A stretch of DNA of 39,239 nt from Acrasis kona (lineage: Eukaryota; Heterolobosea; Eutetramitea; Acrasida; Acrasidae). Position numbers and translations under genes: made by a program. The stretch spans positions 1 to 39,239 of the forward strand of contig JAOPGA020001533.1 in NCBI GenBank assembly GCA_026419775.2, given 5' to 3'. The stretch's first letter is position 1. Every line of letters starts with the position of its first letter. The notes beneath the pieces are model-generated. The model ran no database searches and had not been told where the DNA came from. It saw only the letters and a program-made list of their open reading frames with translations. Positions 19,202 through 29,999 of this stretch are shown here, piece by piece.

Positions 19202-21307
19202 TTAATTTATTGTCGATGTTGCATCATCTTCTGTTGGTGCTACCACTTCTTGCTCGCTGTTATGCTCCGCTGTGTTATCGTCCTGTTGTGTAGTCACATC
19301 CTGTAACTCCACTTGAACGTTATTGTAAGCATCCAGATCCTCTTGTGTCTCCAATTCAACAACCCTCTTATTATTATGTTGATACCGAAGCCTTCTGAAC
19401 CATGTAAAGTACAAAATCACAGTTAGAACTGCAGTTATACCTGCAGAAACACCAAACGTTATCCAGGCACTCATAATTATGCTCATCCATAACAAATACA
19501 ATATGTACTGCCAAGGAAGAGCGGCACACAGAGTTATATTATCGAACAGCGTGTCCATATTAACTTGTTTATTAAATTCGACCTTGAACCTTCGTTTGAC
19601 AGGTCCCCATATTCCGAATGGCTGCGTCATACCATAGAACCTTAACAACACATCAGGATCAGTCGGAGGAGTCAACAAGGAGATCACCGCACACAAAACA
19701 AAACTAATAACACTCAATATCAAACTAACATAATATTCTGGTAAATTATAATTAGTGGCAGTCAGTACAATCTTAAAAATAACAGCACATCCAGCACCAA
19801 CAAAAAGACTAATCGAGTATCCGTATCCATTGACTCTGTGCCAATACCATCTCATGAGGTTTGGCACAACCAAACCAGAGCCAAGTGACATTGTGACCCA
19901 CCCCCAAATATCATTTACATTTTTGACAGCTAACATGAACACCAAAGCAACGATGACGACGACAATGCTGCTAAGACGACCTACAAGGATTAGTATTTTT
20001 TGGGATGCAGATTTATGTATATATGCTTGATAAATGTCCTTTACAATGATGGCTGCACATGCATTCACAGTGCTGTCAAAAGTACTCATCGCGGCGCTAA
20101 TCATGGCTGCAACAACCAATCCCTTTACACCAACCGGTAACATTGCAGAGATGACTCTAGGTAATACTACTTCTGGATCTTGTATAACATCTTTTCCGTA
20201 TCCATTTCCATAAAAAATACCAAGCATGCAGATAGCAATGATGAATGGCCAACGAAAGGCCAACAAGAAGATCCATAACCCAGTCATTTGGGAGGCATCA
20301 CGTTCGTCTTTTGTAGCATAGTACCTTTGGGCCATATAGCCCTGAGCACCCCCATAACCCTCGATCATCATTTTAAAAAAATACAAGCCACACGCGACAA
20401 GGAATGGATTATAAACACTGTATTGAGATTCAGGGTCAAAATTTAGAGTTAAGGAAGGAAGAGGATTCGACCACTCCGACCAAGTGGTTTGCTGGATGGA
20501 TGCAGTGCCATTATAAAACAATGTAGATACATTGAATTCATTTGGAAGGGTCACGTTTACCATGCTCAATATACAAACGACAAGAACAGCAATAAAAATA
20601 ACTACACCTTGAAATACATCTGTCCATACTACACCACTCAGTCCGGTGGCAACAGTATACAACATGCTCAAAACGGTCATAATCAAAGCGGCCCAAAACT
20701 CTTTGCGCAATCCTAACCAATATTCGGGCATGTTTAGAAATTCCGCAACAAAGATGCCACTTCCAACAGCAAAGTAGGTAATGCTTCCAATGCTCATCAT
20801 GACTGCCGTAATGGCTGTTGATAAACGCGCCCAATGTCCTTGACGACCGGGTCCAAATCGAAATACCATCCACTCGGCTACGGTCATGACGTTGCTTCTT
20901 CTGCTCCATTTTCCTAAAAATGCCATCAAGAAGGCAAGTCCCATTGTCAAACCGCCCCTCAACTCGATTAACATTCCCTTCACCCCCAACGAATAAATCA
21001 GCGCACAATTAATCATGGTGCCCGATACATCAAGGTTGGATGCCATGCCGCTGGCTGCTAGGGCCCAGAAAGGTATGGACCTGCTCCCAAGAAAATAAGA
21101 ATCAACTTGATCGGCCTCCGTCGCAGCTCCCTCCTCTCCCAATCTGTGATGACTGGTCGACTGCGTGCCTGTCTGCTGCGATCTACGCGTCAAATAATCC
21201 TGCAGCTTACCGCTCAACAATCCCACCACCACAATGACCACAAGGTATACACCAATGATCACATAATCAATCACTTCCAATCCACTTTCATATTGCTCAA
21301 CCATCAA
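19202..21307 (-). CDS. SLC5-type sodium:solute symporter
   Basis: The 701-residue multi-pass membrane protein starts with a transmembrane helix (VIDYVIIGVYLVVIVVVGLL) and continues through about 13-14 hydrophobic helices. It has the sodium:solute symporter core: YFLGSRSIPFWALAASGMASN in the TM1-TM2 region, TVAEWMVFRFG, VMMSIGSITYFAVGSGIF, and a substrate/sodium helix GLVVAAMISAAMSTFDSTVNACA with the conserved SxxDS-like pattern. The family couples Na+ entry to uptake of sugars, amino acids or other solutes. The substrate cannot be read from sequence. The ASNLDVSGT signature is very like bacterial members, so bacterial ancestry is possible. The acidic C-terminal tail should be cytosolic. Confidence 0.88.
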   Translation of the reverse strand: MMVEQYESGLEVIDYVIIGVYLVVIVVVGLLSGKLQDYLTRRSQQTGTQSTSHHRLGEEGAATEADQVDSYFLGSRSIPFWALAASGMASNLDVSGTMINCALIYSLGVKGMLIELRGGLTMGLAFLMAFLGKWSRRSNVMTVAEWMVFRFGPGRQGHWARLSTAITAVMMSIGSITYFAVGSGIFVAEFLNMPEYWLGLRKEFWAALIMTVLSMLYTVATGLSGVVWTDVFQGVVIFIAVLVVCILSMVNVTLPNEFNVSTLFYNGTASIQQTTWSEWSNPLPSLTLNFDPESQYSVYNPFLVACGLYFFKMMIEGYGGAQGYMAQRYYATKDERDASQMTGLWIFLLAFRWPFIIAICMLGIFYGNGYGKDVIQDPEVVLPRVISAMLPVGVKGLVVAAMISAAMSTFDSTVNACAAIIVKDIYQAYIHKSASQKILILVGRLSSIVVVIVALVFMLAVKNVNDIWGWVTMSLGSGLVVPNLMRWYWHRVNGYGYSISLFVGAGCAVIFKIVLTATNYNLPEYYVSLILSVISFVLCAVISLLTPPTDPDVLLRFYGMTQPFGIWGPVKRRFKVEFNKQVNMDTLFDNITLCAALPWQYILYLLWMSIIMSAWITFGVSAGITAVLTVILYFTWFRRLRYQHNNKRVVELETQEDLDAYNNVQVELQDVTTQQDDNTAEHNSEQEVVAPTEDDATSTIN

Positions 21308-21373
21308 TCAACAACTCTATTATTATAACAAACTTTTATTACAAACACAATTTCAAATGCATGTTTGAAACAA

Positions 21374-24300
21374 TTAAAAAATCCCTGCCGTCTTGTCCGC
21401 CACGGCCTTATCGGCTTGAACCTTCCACTCCGAATAAGCATCAGCCCCAATAAAACTCTTAAACTTTCCAAACAAACCAGCAACGTCCTTATCGTTCACA
21501 TCTTGCAATGCATTCAAAACTTGTACTTGGTCCTTGGCATCCTTGATGGCAGATCTCAACAAATCACCATACTTTTCAAAAACATTGGCATCGTTGGTGG
21601 CAACGCTCGCCGCCGCCAATCCCAACGCAATCTTGCCGGCAACATTTGCATCCTTCAAACGATCCGTCAACTCTTGATTCGATTCTTGAGCAATCGCTGC
21701 GCATAACACGCTGGTGGCAACTTCCCAATCCGATGATTTTGATTTGGTCATTTCGGATGCATAATCAGAAAGTGCATCTGATGAATTGTTCCAAACGCTG
21801 ATTCCATTCAATCGCGAAGAATCGATTCGTTGGGTCAACTGCGACCATTCGCTTTTGCTTGCAAATTCCTTCTCTTCGATCAACTTGTCGGCAATGCTGG
21901 TAAAGATTTGTTTGGATTGCTTAGCGCTGCACTTTGATTGTAAAATGATTTGATGAATCGAGTCGAGATGGATGCGATCGTAAATGATGAATTTACCAAC
22001 GGCACCACCCCATATCACGAATGCTTGCGGAACGTCAAAGTATACTTCATTGTTGATGATGTGCTCCATGGATTGTTCTAGACCGGTGGCGACATTTGAT
22101 GCGGTGAGTGCATCCAAATCACGCACCAATTTACAAATCTCATCTTGTTCTTGTGACTTGTTGTCGAACATGACTTGAACGGCAACCTTGACCAATCTCG
22201 AATGGTGCTTGGTTGGAACCTTCTTTTCAAAATCTTGTTTCGAGTCATCAATTTCACCCGATTCAATGTAATCCTTGATGATTAATTTACAATCTTCTTC
22301 GATTTGTTCCAAATCTTCATCCTCTTCTTCTTCTTCCTCCTCTGCTTGTTCCACCTGTTCTTCTTCTTCTTCTTCTTCCTCTTCTTCAGATGTGTTTTGG
22401 TCGTCTCCATTATCTTCGTCCAATACATCGAATTGATTGACCGCAATGCCGCCTGCTTTTGGTTTCTTGTTGGGAGTGTTGTTTTGTGAAGATGTGGCTG
22501 GAGTTTGATTCTTGACGTTGGGCGATGGACCCAATCGTCCAGAAGATGCGTTGCTCATTTGGTTGTAACGATCGCTTCTCGCTGCCAATCGAGTGTCGCT
22601 TGATTGACGAAGTAATCCTCTTCCACGTCCGCTGCTCATGGATTCATCTCTGCGCGAATTCATTGCATTTCCTCTGCGATCCAAATTGCGATCGGATCCT
22701 CTTCTTGAATCTCTGTCGTCGTATTTATTCGATGATGCGCTGATCACCTTCTTTCTATCTTGCTCTTGTTTTGCCTTTTCCTTCTTGGCATCCTCGCGCA
22801 CTTCCTTGATGGTTTTCGATTTGGCAACCTTGATTCTTGGTTCCCAATTGTCTTTGCGCAAATCGATCAAATCTTGTAACAAGAAACGAACTCTGGACGA
22901 ATAGGTCTTTTCTTGCGATAGATTGGTAATCTTTGCAAAGTACACGTTGACCAATTTGATTGATTTCTCGTGCTCCAATTTCTTACCGATTACGGATAAT
23001 AATTTGCACACGTTTTCGATGTCTGGCTCAGATACTTCGTCCTTGATGATGAGAGATCGAATCACTTCGTGCATAATCTTTTCGCTCAACATGTTTTGTT
23101 TGAACAATTCACCAATGAAAATCATGTTGCCGAACATGCGACTGCGTGCCAAGAATTCGCGATACTCGCGCTCTTCGGGTGCCAAATTCTCTCCTTCGAC
23201 TTCTCCCTTCTCCTTCTTTGTGAATTCTTCCTGACACTTGTTCAATAGAGTTCTCTTGAACATGTCCTGTCTCATCTCTCCGGATTGTTGTTCCGTAGAA
23301 ATTTCCTTCGATAAATTCTTGCACAATTCGGCATATAGATCGGAAAAGTTTGGCTGAGTGACGGCCGCATCGTATACTTCGGAGATGATGTCGGTCAATG
23401 ATTCTTGACTTTCAATCTTGATGGCCAAGAATTCCTTCTTGAGCTCTTCGTATTTTTCTCTGGTCAATCTGTTCAACACGCCTCTCACTTCGAGTCTAGT
23501 GGCTTCCTTCTCGCTGGTGGTGAGCTTTCCTGCCTTCCATGCATTTTCGCTGACCGGGAGGATTTCTTGTGGTTGTTTGGGCTCTCTGGGCGTTCTTCCC
23601 TCCTTGCCTGGTCTTCCTTTTCCTCTCTTGCTGCTGTTACCTCTGCTCTCTTCCTTGAGTTGTTGACGGTAAGATTCGAATCCACCAGCGAATGGAGATT
23701 CGCTGGTCTTTGCTGATTTGTTTCCGCGACCCATCGATGAGCGACCTAGTCCTGGTGTTTGTGGGGTTCTTGGAGAGCTGAACGGCTTTTGTTGTTGTGT
23801 CTTGTCCAATTCCTTGAATACGGAATTGTTTTGCATGTCTTTTGGAATGTTGATGGATCCATTGCTCATCATCTTTTGTTGAATTGTGAATAGTTCGTCA
23901 CGAGTGTATCTAATCTTTCCTGATGGAGTTGTTTTGGTTTGGATGGGTTCCAATTCAATCTTTTTGGATGCGGCAGGTGCAGCCTCTTCCTCCTTTTTGG
24001 CATCTTGATCATCCTTGGATTCTTCTTTGTCGGCTTGTTCGGGTTCTTTTTCGTTCGATTCTGATTGTTCGGTTGATGTGGATTGTTCCTCTGATTTGGT
24101 TTCTTCGACGGGCTCTACCTTGACGGGTTCCACTGCGGGTTTGACCTCCTCCTCGACAATGACTTGTTCTTCCTTCTTGTCTTGTTTGGGTTCTGCGACA
24201 ACAGCTTCCTTCTCTTCGTTGGAAGCTTCGGTTGCGGCGGCGGTCTCCTCCTTTTTAATGGTTGGTTCCTCCTTCTTGATGGAAACTTGATCCTTTTCAT

Positions 24301-25371
24301 CTTTTTCTTCAGCAGCAGTAGATGATGGTTGTTGATCCTTTTTGGATTCTTCGCTCTTGGGTTCCGCTGGTTGTTCTTGTTTTTGTTCGACATTGTCCTT
24401 AGCTGCTGGTGCGGCTGATGCGGTTTCTTCCTTCTTTGGTTCCGACTTGGCTTCTTCCTTCTCATCGTGACTATCTCCCTTTAATGTTGGTTTGTCTTCC
24501 TTGATCAAGGTCTGAATGTCGACAGGCTTGTTGCTGGCATCCGTGATGAGGATGGGTTTCCGCACTGGCTTTTGGATTTGTTTCCTACCTGTAGTCTGAG
24601 GCGGTACGTAAGGTTGATTGTTGTATGGTTGATGGAAAAATTGTTGTTGATAAGGGGGATATTGTTGCGCGCCATAATAATTTGGATTGTAAGGTCCTGG
24701 AGCGTATCCGTGGGCTGGAACGAATGGACGTGGGTGCATTGACGTGTGGGACCTATCTGAGTGCGATCCTGGAGTGAATGGCTGACTTCCTACTGTGAGT
24801 GGTTGTGTTTGATGTTGTATTGTTGATGGGTTTTGTGAATTGTTTGTGTTACTATTAGTAGTAGATGGTTGTGGAGTGACGTTTTGTGGTGGTGTTGTTC
24901 CCTGTTGTGGGCTTGGCGCGCTTGTGGAAGGCACAGTAGGGTTTGTTTGGGGAGGCATCTTTGCATCTTGAATGTTCATCCTACCCTTTTCTGGAATGAA
25001 CTTTTGGAATGCGGCCTCTTGCTCTCCGATGTTTGGTGGTGCAGAAGAAGTCCTATTAATCAATAAAGCCTGATCATGCTTAGATAATGGCTTCACCGCA
25101 GTATTAGGCTTGTTTCTATTATCTCCTGGTTGGGAGTTTGATTGACCGCTTGGAGCCTGTGATGGAGTGGTTCCATTTTGTGTGGGTTTTACTTGTGTGT
25201 TATTTGTTGTAGAAGAAGTGGGGCCACTCTTCAAACCTGAATTGCTACCTGAGTTGTTAGGTCTCTTTTGACTAAAATTAAAAATTAACACTGATCAAAA
25301 ATAAATTCCACTCACTTTCCACGATTCGAAGATTGTGTTTGCCAGGCGTTTCCTTTTGGTGTGCTGGACAT
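21374..25371 (-). CDS. eIF4G-like translation initiation scaffold, two exons
   Basis: A 56-nt first exon (25371-25316, MSSTPKGNAWQTQS) is joined across a 44-nt GT-AG intron (25315-25272) to the large exon (25271-21374). This gives 1317 residues and replaces the less convincing start at 25291. A disordered Gln/Pro and Glu/Lys-rich N-terminal third is followed by IRYTRDELF near residue 470, which fits the eIF4E-binding consensus YxxxxL plus hydrophobic. An MIF4G HEAT domain follows (about 600-830, VRGVLNRLTREKYEELKK), then a basic RS-like segment and a Glu tract. An MA3-like helical domain lies at about 1005-1165, with a further helical end (ALGLAAASVATND). It should bridge eIF4E, eIF4A and eIF3 on mRNA. 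It could also be a Paip1/p97-type relative, but the eIF4E motif argues for eIF4G. Confidence 0.87.
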
Positions 25372-25611
25372 AAATTAAAAAATGGGTTTATTTGTCTTTT
25401 TGTTGCTTGTGTGAATGAACTACGAACAAGTGGTCTTGTCTTTCGTTTTTTCAGAATCACTGAGTTGACTTTTCAATTAAAATCTCCTAGGTTCTTTGTA
25501 AATATTCCTTTATTGAAGCTAATTTTATCACCAAAATAGACACACATTCAGGTTCTTTTCTTAGCCTTGACATTTTCTCTATGGAATTTTAAGTATTTGG
25601 TCCTTCGCATG

Positions 25612-26160
25612 ACTGAGAACAAGAACCAAAGCATAAGAAGGCCATTAGTAGGAATGTTGGGTCAGCAAAAAGAAGAAAAGCCAAGTCATTAGAGGAGATA
25701 GAAGATATTAGAGCAGAGCAGAAAGCTCACAAAAACTTCACTCTGGCGAGCGCACCTGCTACAAGTCGGATCGATTTAAATCAAAAAGAACTCCAAATGA
25801 CTATCTTTCGCTGATATTAAATGCTCCAAAGCCCTCAAAGTTCCTAATATCTTTCGCTCTCCAAAGTCATTAAATAGATTACAACAATTGCCTATCCATA
25901 TTGAGGGACTTATCAATCATGGGGTGGATAGAAGGTCACAGGCATTGATGCTTCCAGTATTCAACAACAATTCAAATGTCATTTGAATTGGAGTTCATTC
26001 CCATCAGATTTGCCAGAGGCACTGGGGCCAAATGAAATCAAAGATGATGTGCTTGAGGATTTGAAAAATATTGTGAAAGAACCAGCCCAGTGGAACTTAG
26101 ACAAGTTTTGTGAAATGACATACCGGGTACCTCAAATTTTCGAGCCCGTAGTCCGATGAT
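25612..26160 (+). pseudogene. Decayed protein gene, frameshifted
   Basis: Successive stretches are clearly protein-like but in different frames: ISRNVGSAKRRKAKSLEEIE around 25640-25700, KALKVPNIFRSPKSLNRLQQ around 25830-25890, and NWSSFPSDLPEALGPNEIKD around 25985-26050 running to a stop near 26158. No set of small GT-AG introns that I tried connects them cleanly. I recognise no family. A gene broken by several indels is the simplest reading. Confidence 0.4.
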
Positions 26161-26399
26161 ATTTTAAAAATGGATAAATAAACTTGACACTAGACTGTAT
26201 ATGACTTGTACTTTTTAGCTTGTATGAGCTCTTTGTCCACAGAGCATACACAACTCATTTTTAACACCAAACTAAAAATTTGTCATTTCAGCTAAATTTA
26301 CTGATTACAACATCGGAGTACCCGATATCTCATTGTGTGTGGTGTTTGTATCTTGATACTTTTTACCTTGTCAGTACTCATTTGTGAGGTCTTGTTTTA

Positions 26400-27040
26400 C
26401 ATTACCCCTGGAAAAAACTTGATGAATCTTTTTCAGACTAAGTGGTACAATGAAGTCATTGAGTCAAAAGGTGCTGATTTCATTAATACAACTCCAGATA
26501 ACAATCTGTTACTGCTGCCGCACTTATAACCACGTAAGCAACATGTGAATACAGCGCCTGTCCCTAGATTACGCCCTGTTATTCAAGTATCAAATAACAG
26601 AACCAAAATAGCACAAGAAATTCTTCAAGTTGGAGGATAATGTGCTGCTCTGATGTATTACGAGCCAAATTTACAAATTGGTCGTATTTCCAAAGTTAGT
26701 TGAAGTTGCTCTTTCTAAAATGACATTCAGGAATCAAGAAAAAAAAGCTGAAACGGCCAAAAGTTAGAGATGAGCAATGCAGTATAAACATCAGGTAATG
26801 ATAGCAAAGAATGCTCAGTGTTACAAGATAGCAACTGTACAAGCGACACAGATGATGACAGCTCTGAGTGACAGCTCATATAAGCCAGTCACTGATGATG
26901 CTGATGAGGATTTTGATGAAGAGGTTGATAATGAAGACTGCGAGATGTTTGACAATGATCAAGATTCACAAATAAATGGACTTGCAGAGCAGTTTGATGA
27001 AGTAGTGATCAACAGTGAGATGGATATCGATGACAAGTAG
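26400..27040 (+). pseudogene. Decayed gene remnant with an acidic C-terminal tail
   Basis: Fragments read TKWYNEVIESKGADFINTTP near 26440, VPRLRPVIQVSNNRTKIAQE near 26560-26620 and MYYEPNLQIGRISKV near 26655. An acidic tail (DDADEDFDEEVDNEDCEMF) ends at 27040. Just before it, another frame carries CTSDTDDDSSE, so one frameshift near 26865 splits a single acidic tail. It may be the 3' part of the same dead gene as the remnant at 25.6-26.2 kb. Function is unknown. Confidence 0.35.
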
Positions 27041-27203
27041 TCTATTCCATCTACCACATCAAATAAAAGTTACTATTACGTGTATTGAAAATCATATTGC
27101 GACTTGAAAATCACTGAATGTTGAATAAAAATTTACAAAGCTTGTGCCGATAAAACTTCCACCCAACCTGACCAACTTAAATCGGAAATTCTAACAATCG
27201 AAC

Positions 27204-27854
27204 ATGACCTTTGGGATAGTGGATAATGGACATATAAAATCACTAATGGATTTCCTACCATCATTCAATTTGATTCGACTTGTTACGGAACGTTTTATAG
27301 AAAGAACATACCTGACATTGACATTTCTCAAAATGTCAAAATCGATTGAAGTCGTCATGATTGTTGATCCATCCAACGGAGCATGTATAGCGATAGAAAG
27401 AGCTGCCAAGATTTTCAAAGTTCATGGAAGACTTAGAAGGATCCACAAGGACGATGTCGCTCATTACTACAAAGTTAGGAGCAAATATGGAAGATACAAG
27501 AAAGAGCAGTTTGTGGTGGGAGAGTTTAATCATCCATCAAGAAACACGCTTGCTCTATTCATTTCATGCATTATGGACTCAGACGGTGTGAATCTAATGG
27601 AACTTGTAAAATCCCAACAACCAAGCTTACATCAAGACTTTGCTTTTGAAAATAAGACTGAGGAAGAAAAAAAGGAGAGAAAAAAAAAGAAAAAGTTGTA
27701 CTACAACAGCACTGCACTCGAGTTCGCTGATGATTTATTAAAGGAGGTGGGCTATGGAGAGGAGACTGAAGAAGGAGTGTACACAAGAGAGATTGAACAA
27801 TCTGTGTTAACTTTGGACAAACAATCTGTTACAGATATTCTAAGTCGTAAATAG
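27204..27854 (+). CDS. Hypothetical protein
   Basis: The 216-codon frame may really start at the internal Met at 27333 (MSKSIEVVMIVDPSNGACIA), because the preceding segment is hydrophobic and less gene-like. It reads VHGRLRRIHKDDVAHYYKVR, then has a Lys-run (KKERKKKKK), and ends in an acidic helix. An AATAAA-type signal lies at 27889, 35 bp after the stop. No domain is recognised. The clean frame in an otherwise decayed region suggests a functional or recently functional gene. Confidence 0.45.
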   Translation: MTFGIVDNGHIKSLMDFLPSFNLIRLVTERFIERTYLTLTFLKMSKSIEVVMIVDPSNGACIAIERAAKIFKVHGRLRRIHKDDVAHYYKVRSKYGRYKKEQFVVGEFNHPSRNTLALFISCIMDSDGVNLMELVKSQQPSLHQDFAFENKTEEEKKERKKKKKLYYNSTALEFADDLLKEVGYGEETEEGVYTREIEQSVLTLDKQSVTDILSRK

Positions 27855-27959
27855 AGCACCTTGGGAGGGTTTGTGACGCTTGATGATTGAAATAAATGCT
27901 CTACTTTACGCAATTGATTTAGAGTCTCTTCTTCTGATGCTGAGTCATGTATTTTTAAC

Positions 27960-28175
27960 TGTCATCTAATGATCCAAGCTCCCCTAGAACGAAAAAAATC
28001 CCGCAAGCTCTATTACTAGCAGCATACATCCGTCATTCTGGAAATCCAGAATTACTTAATAATCAAAAGTCTAGTCTATTTGTATTTGTAAGGTTGAAGT
28101 GAATTATTTGTTTGTTGCTTCATTGATTAGTTCTTGGAGAAAGAAGATGAAAATTTAACACCGACACAATATTAA
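27960..28175 (+). pseudogene. 3' end of a gene, two exons, start missing
   Basis: An open frame reads DPSSPRTKKIPQALLLAAYI and RHSGNPELLNNQKSSLFVF up to 28087. A 43-nt GT-AG intron (28088-28130, starting gtaagg and ending attag) joins in phase 0 to FLEKEDENLTPTQY and a stop at 28173-28175. No start codon or upstream exon is apparent, since a stop lies just 5'. Splice preservation shows that it was a gene. I do not recognise the family. Confidence 0.4.
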
Positions 28176-28191
28176 TTAGTTCAAAATGTTT

Positions 28192-28386
28192 TTATCTACG
28201 TATATTACAGTTTGTCGGCATGGTAACCTTTCTTGTCTTTTGGCGTGGTTTCTTGCTCCGTGTCTTATCAACTCTCTTCCAGTCCCAGGCGAATTCATCA
28301 TATGTCATTTTGGTTCCATCACCCGATTCGAGGATTATAATAGGAGTCAACAGACTGTTTAATGTAGTCAATAACAGAAACGCCAT
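28192..28386 (-). CDS. Short basic hypothetical protein
   Basis: The 64-codon frame has a hydrophobic start and a segment KMTYDEFAWDWKRVDK followed by a basic end (KTRSKKPRQKTRKV). It lies 17 bp from the end of the preceding plus-strand gene remnant, tail to tail. It could be the last exon of a longer gene. Support is weak. Confidence 0.25.
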   Translation of the reverse strand: MAFLLLTTLNSLLTPIIILESGDGTKMTYDEFAWDWKRVDKTRSKKPRQKTRKVTMPTNCNIRR

Positions 28387-28822
28387 CTCCCCTTGGGCCG
28401 ACTGTGTGAATTAAATTTGAGTTTCTACTTTTGTCTGTCCTTCCTGGAGGGATTTATTACTCTGTTATGATAAGGTATTTGACGTGATGTTCATGGACAC
28501 TGATACATGTGATGACGATGATTCCAGATAGAAGGATGCAACTATGTGTATTTTAAGTCTTTTCGGCTTTGGTTCAGACTGAAGTTGTCAACCTGATTCG
28601 TTTGTATTAGTCAGTTCCGGAAGATTTTTTTAAGCCCTAAGTTATTGTGTTTCCACTACTTTTATAGTATTTGGAGATTGGTACCCATCTATGTATTGAG
28701 AAATATCACCCTCACATAGCTTGGTTGTTCAAATTCAAATCTTATCTTTGAATGTGCCAATTGCACATGTTTTGATTAGAGTATGAAAATTTTCGAAAGC
28801 CACACGATTTGTANGAACGAAA
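28387..28822. other. Intergenic stretch, nothing recognised
   Basis: AT-rich sequence with no frame, RNA fold or repeat that I can support. It contains one ambiguous base at 28814. Confidence 0.4.
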
Positions 28823-29128
28823 CTAAGGTTTATAGAAGTAAACAATGCTGTTAACATATTGTTTAAAAATTTCAAGTACATCTTGGAACTTCTTTGAGGT
28901 TTCTTGTAGTTTTCTCTCCCTGTTGTTCTTGATCAAGATAAATGTTCCAAGAGAGAAGTTAACTTCATCTTGTGACCTTCCAAGAAGTGACTTGTACAGA
29001 CCGGTTGTGATGGCACGGNAGTCTCTATCATTAACTTTTCTTTTTTTCTTTGGCACTACGTATGCACTTCTAGCTGTTCCATTTGCGATTGATTCAACCT
29101 GACTGAGGTTACGCTTGCGATCCATCAC
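28823..29128 (-). CDS. Small putative nuclear protein with a PKKKRKV motif
   Basis: The 101-codon frame carries VPKKKRKVND, which contains the exact classical monopartite nuclear-localisation heptapeptide, followed by a helical region RAITTGLYKSLLGRSQDEVN and EVNFSLGTFILIKNNRERK. One ambiguous base (29019) falls inside. No domain is recognised. It may be a fragment of a longer transposon or host gene. Confidence 0.35.
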   Translation of the reverse strand: MMDRKRNLSQVESIANGTARSAYVVPKKKRKVNDRDXRAITTGLYKSLLGRSQDEVNFSLGTFILIKNNRERKLQETSKKFQDVLEIFKQYVNSIVYFYKP

Positions 29129-29401
29129 TGCGTGGTTTATCCATAAAACAATGGAATTGTAAAATAGTTCAAATAGGTAACCATCAGAGAGAATATCAGT
29201 TAATGCATAAAACCTTTGCGCGAACTACGACGACAATATGAAAGACAATAGCATATAGAGTGCACGAAGGGATAACCGCATGATCCAAAATACGAGTTAT
29301 AGAGTAGTGAAGCAATAGATAAATTCAAAAAAGGGTAGTTTTAGGAGTGCATATATATAAGGTATACGCAAAGATGAAAATCGGTCAAACTCTAAAAACT
29401 C

Positions 29402-29456
29402 GTTGTAACACAAACAGTCAGTGTTTTTAGTGTTTCCAGTGTTTTCTAGTGTTAAA
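29402..29456 (+). repeat. Degenerate AGTGTTTTC-type tandem repeat, left cluster
   Basis: About four units resembling AGTGTTTTYT follow each other (cagtgtttttagtgtttcca...). The 17-mer cagtgttttctagtgtt is also found in the right cluster near 29896. The clusters lie either side of the short frames at 29531-29940. Confidence 0.5.
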
Positions 29457-29530
29457 AAATAATTTATTTCAGTTATACAAATACTCGTTCGCAGTAGAGG
29501 AGATGGGGTGAAGAATCAACACCAAAGAGA

Positions 29531-29940
29531 GTGGCAGAGCACCGGGCGGATACACCAAACTCAAAACGTAACCGCCTATCAGACGCTTGCCTACAGAGGC
29601 TTGTCAAGAAGCCAAAAATTTTAAATAGTCTTGACCTGCTTTCTCAAGCATGCTTAAAGGAGGAAGATAAAATAGGCACTATTGAGGAGCAGCAAAAAGA
29701 AGACATCGCACCAATTTGAGTGTACCAACAGATGTACCAGCAGTACCGCCAACAGAAGTACCATTTGATGAAAATGCGGCATTCAACCAATTAATGCAGA
29801 TGAATCTAGCATTGATGGAGAATGTAAAGACGATGATGGAACTCCTCAATAATAGACATGTGCAATTAAAAGTCCCTTCTATTTTATTCGCTTCAGTGTT
29901 TTCTAGTGTTTTCCAGTGTTACACAGAGTTTTCAGTGTAA
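29531..29940 (+). pseudogene. Frameshifted short gene between two repeat clusters
   Basis: Two overlapping frames (29531-29719 and 29716-29940) appear to be one gene. The first reads LSDACLQRLVKKPKILNSL and EEDKIGTIEEQQKEDIAP. The second continues with VPTDVPAVPPTEVPFDENAA and a leucine-rich helix NQLMQMNLALMENVKTMMEL, possibly a coiled coil. A single indel near 29715 would separate them. No family is recognised. The second frame runs into the right-hand tandem repeat. Confidence 0.35.
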
Positions 29941-29999
29941 CGCAGAGTTTTTAGTGAAACACAGAGTTTTCAGAGTTTTCAGAGTAACACAGAGTTACA
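29893..29999 (+). repeat. Degenerate AGTGTTTTC/CAGAGTTTTC tandem repeat, right cluster
   Basis: About ten units alternate between cagtgtttt and cagagtttt (for example gttttccagtgttacacaga). It shares a 17-mer with the cluster at 29.4 kb. It is also the sequence immediately 3' of the minus-strand gene that ends at 29995. Confidence 0.55.

Noticed and set aside
21040-24465. Several long frames opposite the symporter and eIF4G genes
   Set aside because: They are antisense shadows with skewed composition and no domain signals.
26120-26335. Possible small inverted-repeat element (CGGGTAC near both ends)
   Set aside because: Only seven bases match and no target duplication is visible, so chance is enough to explain it.
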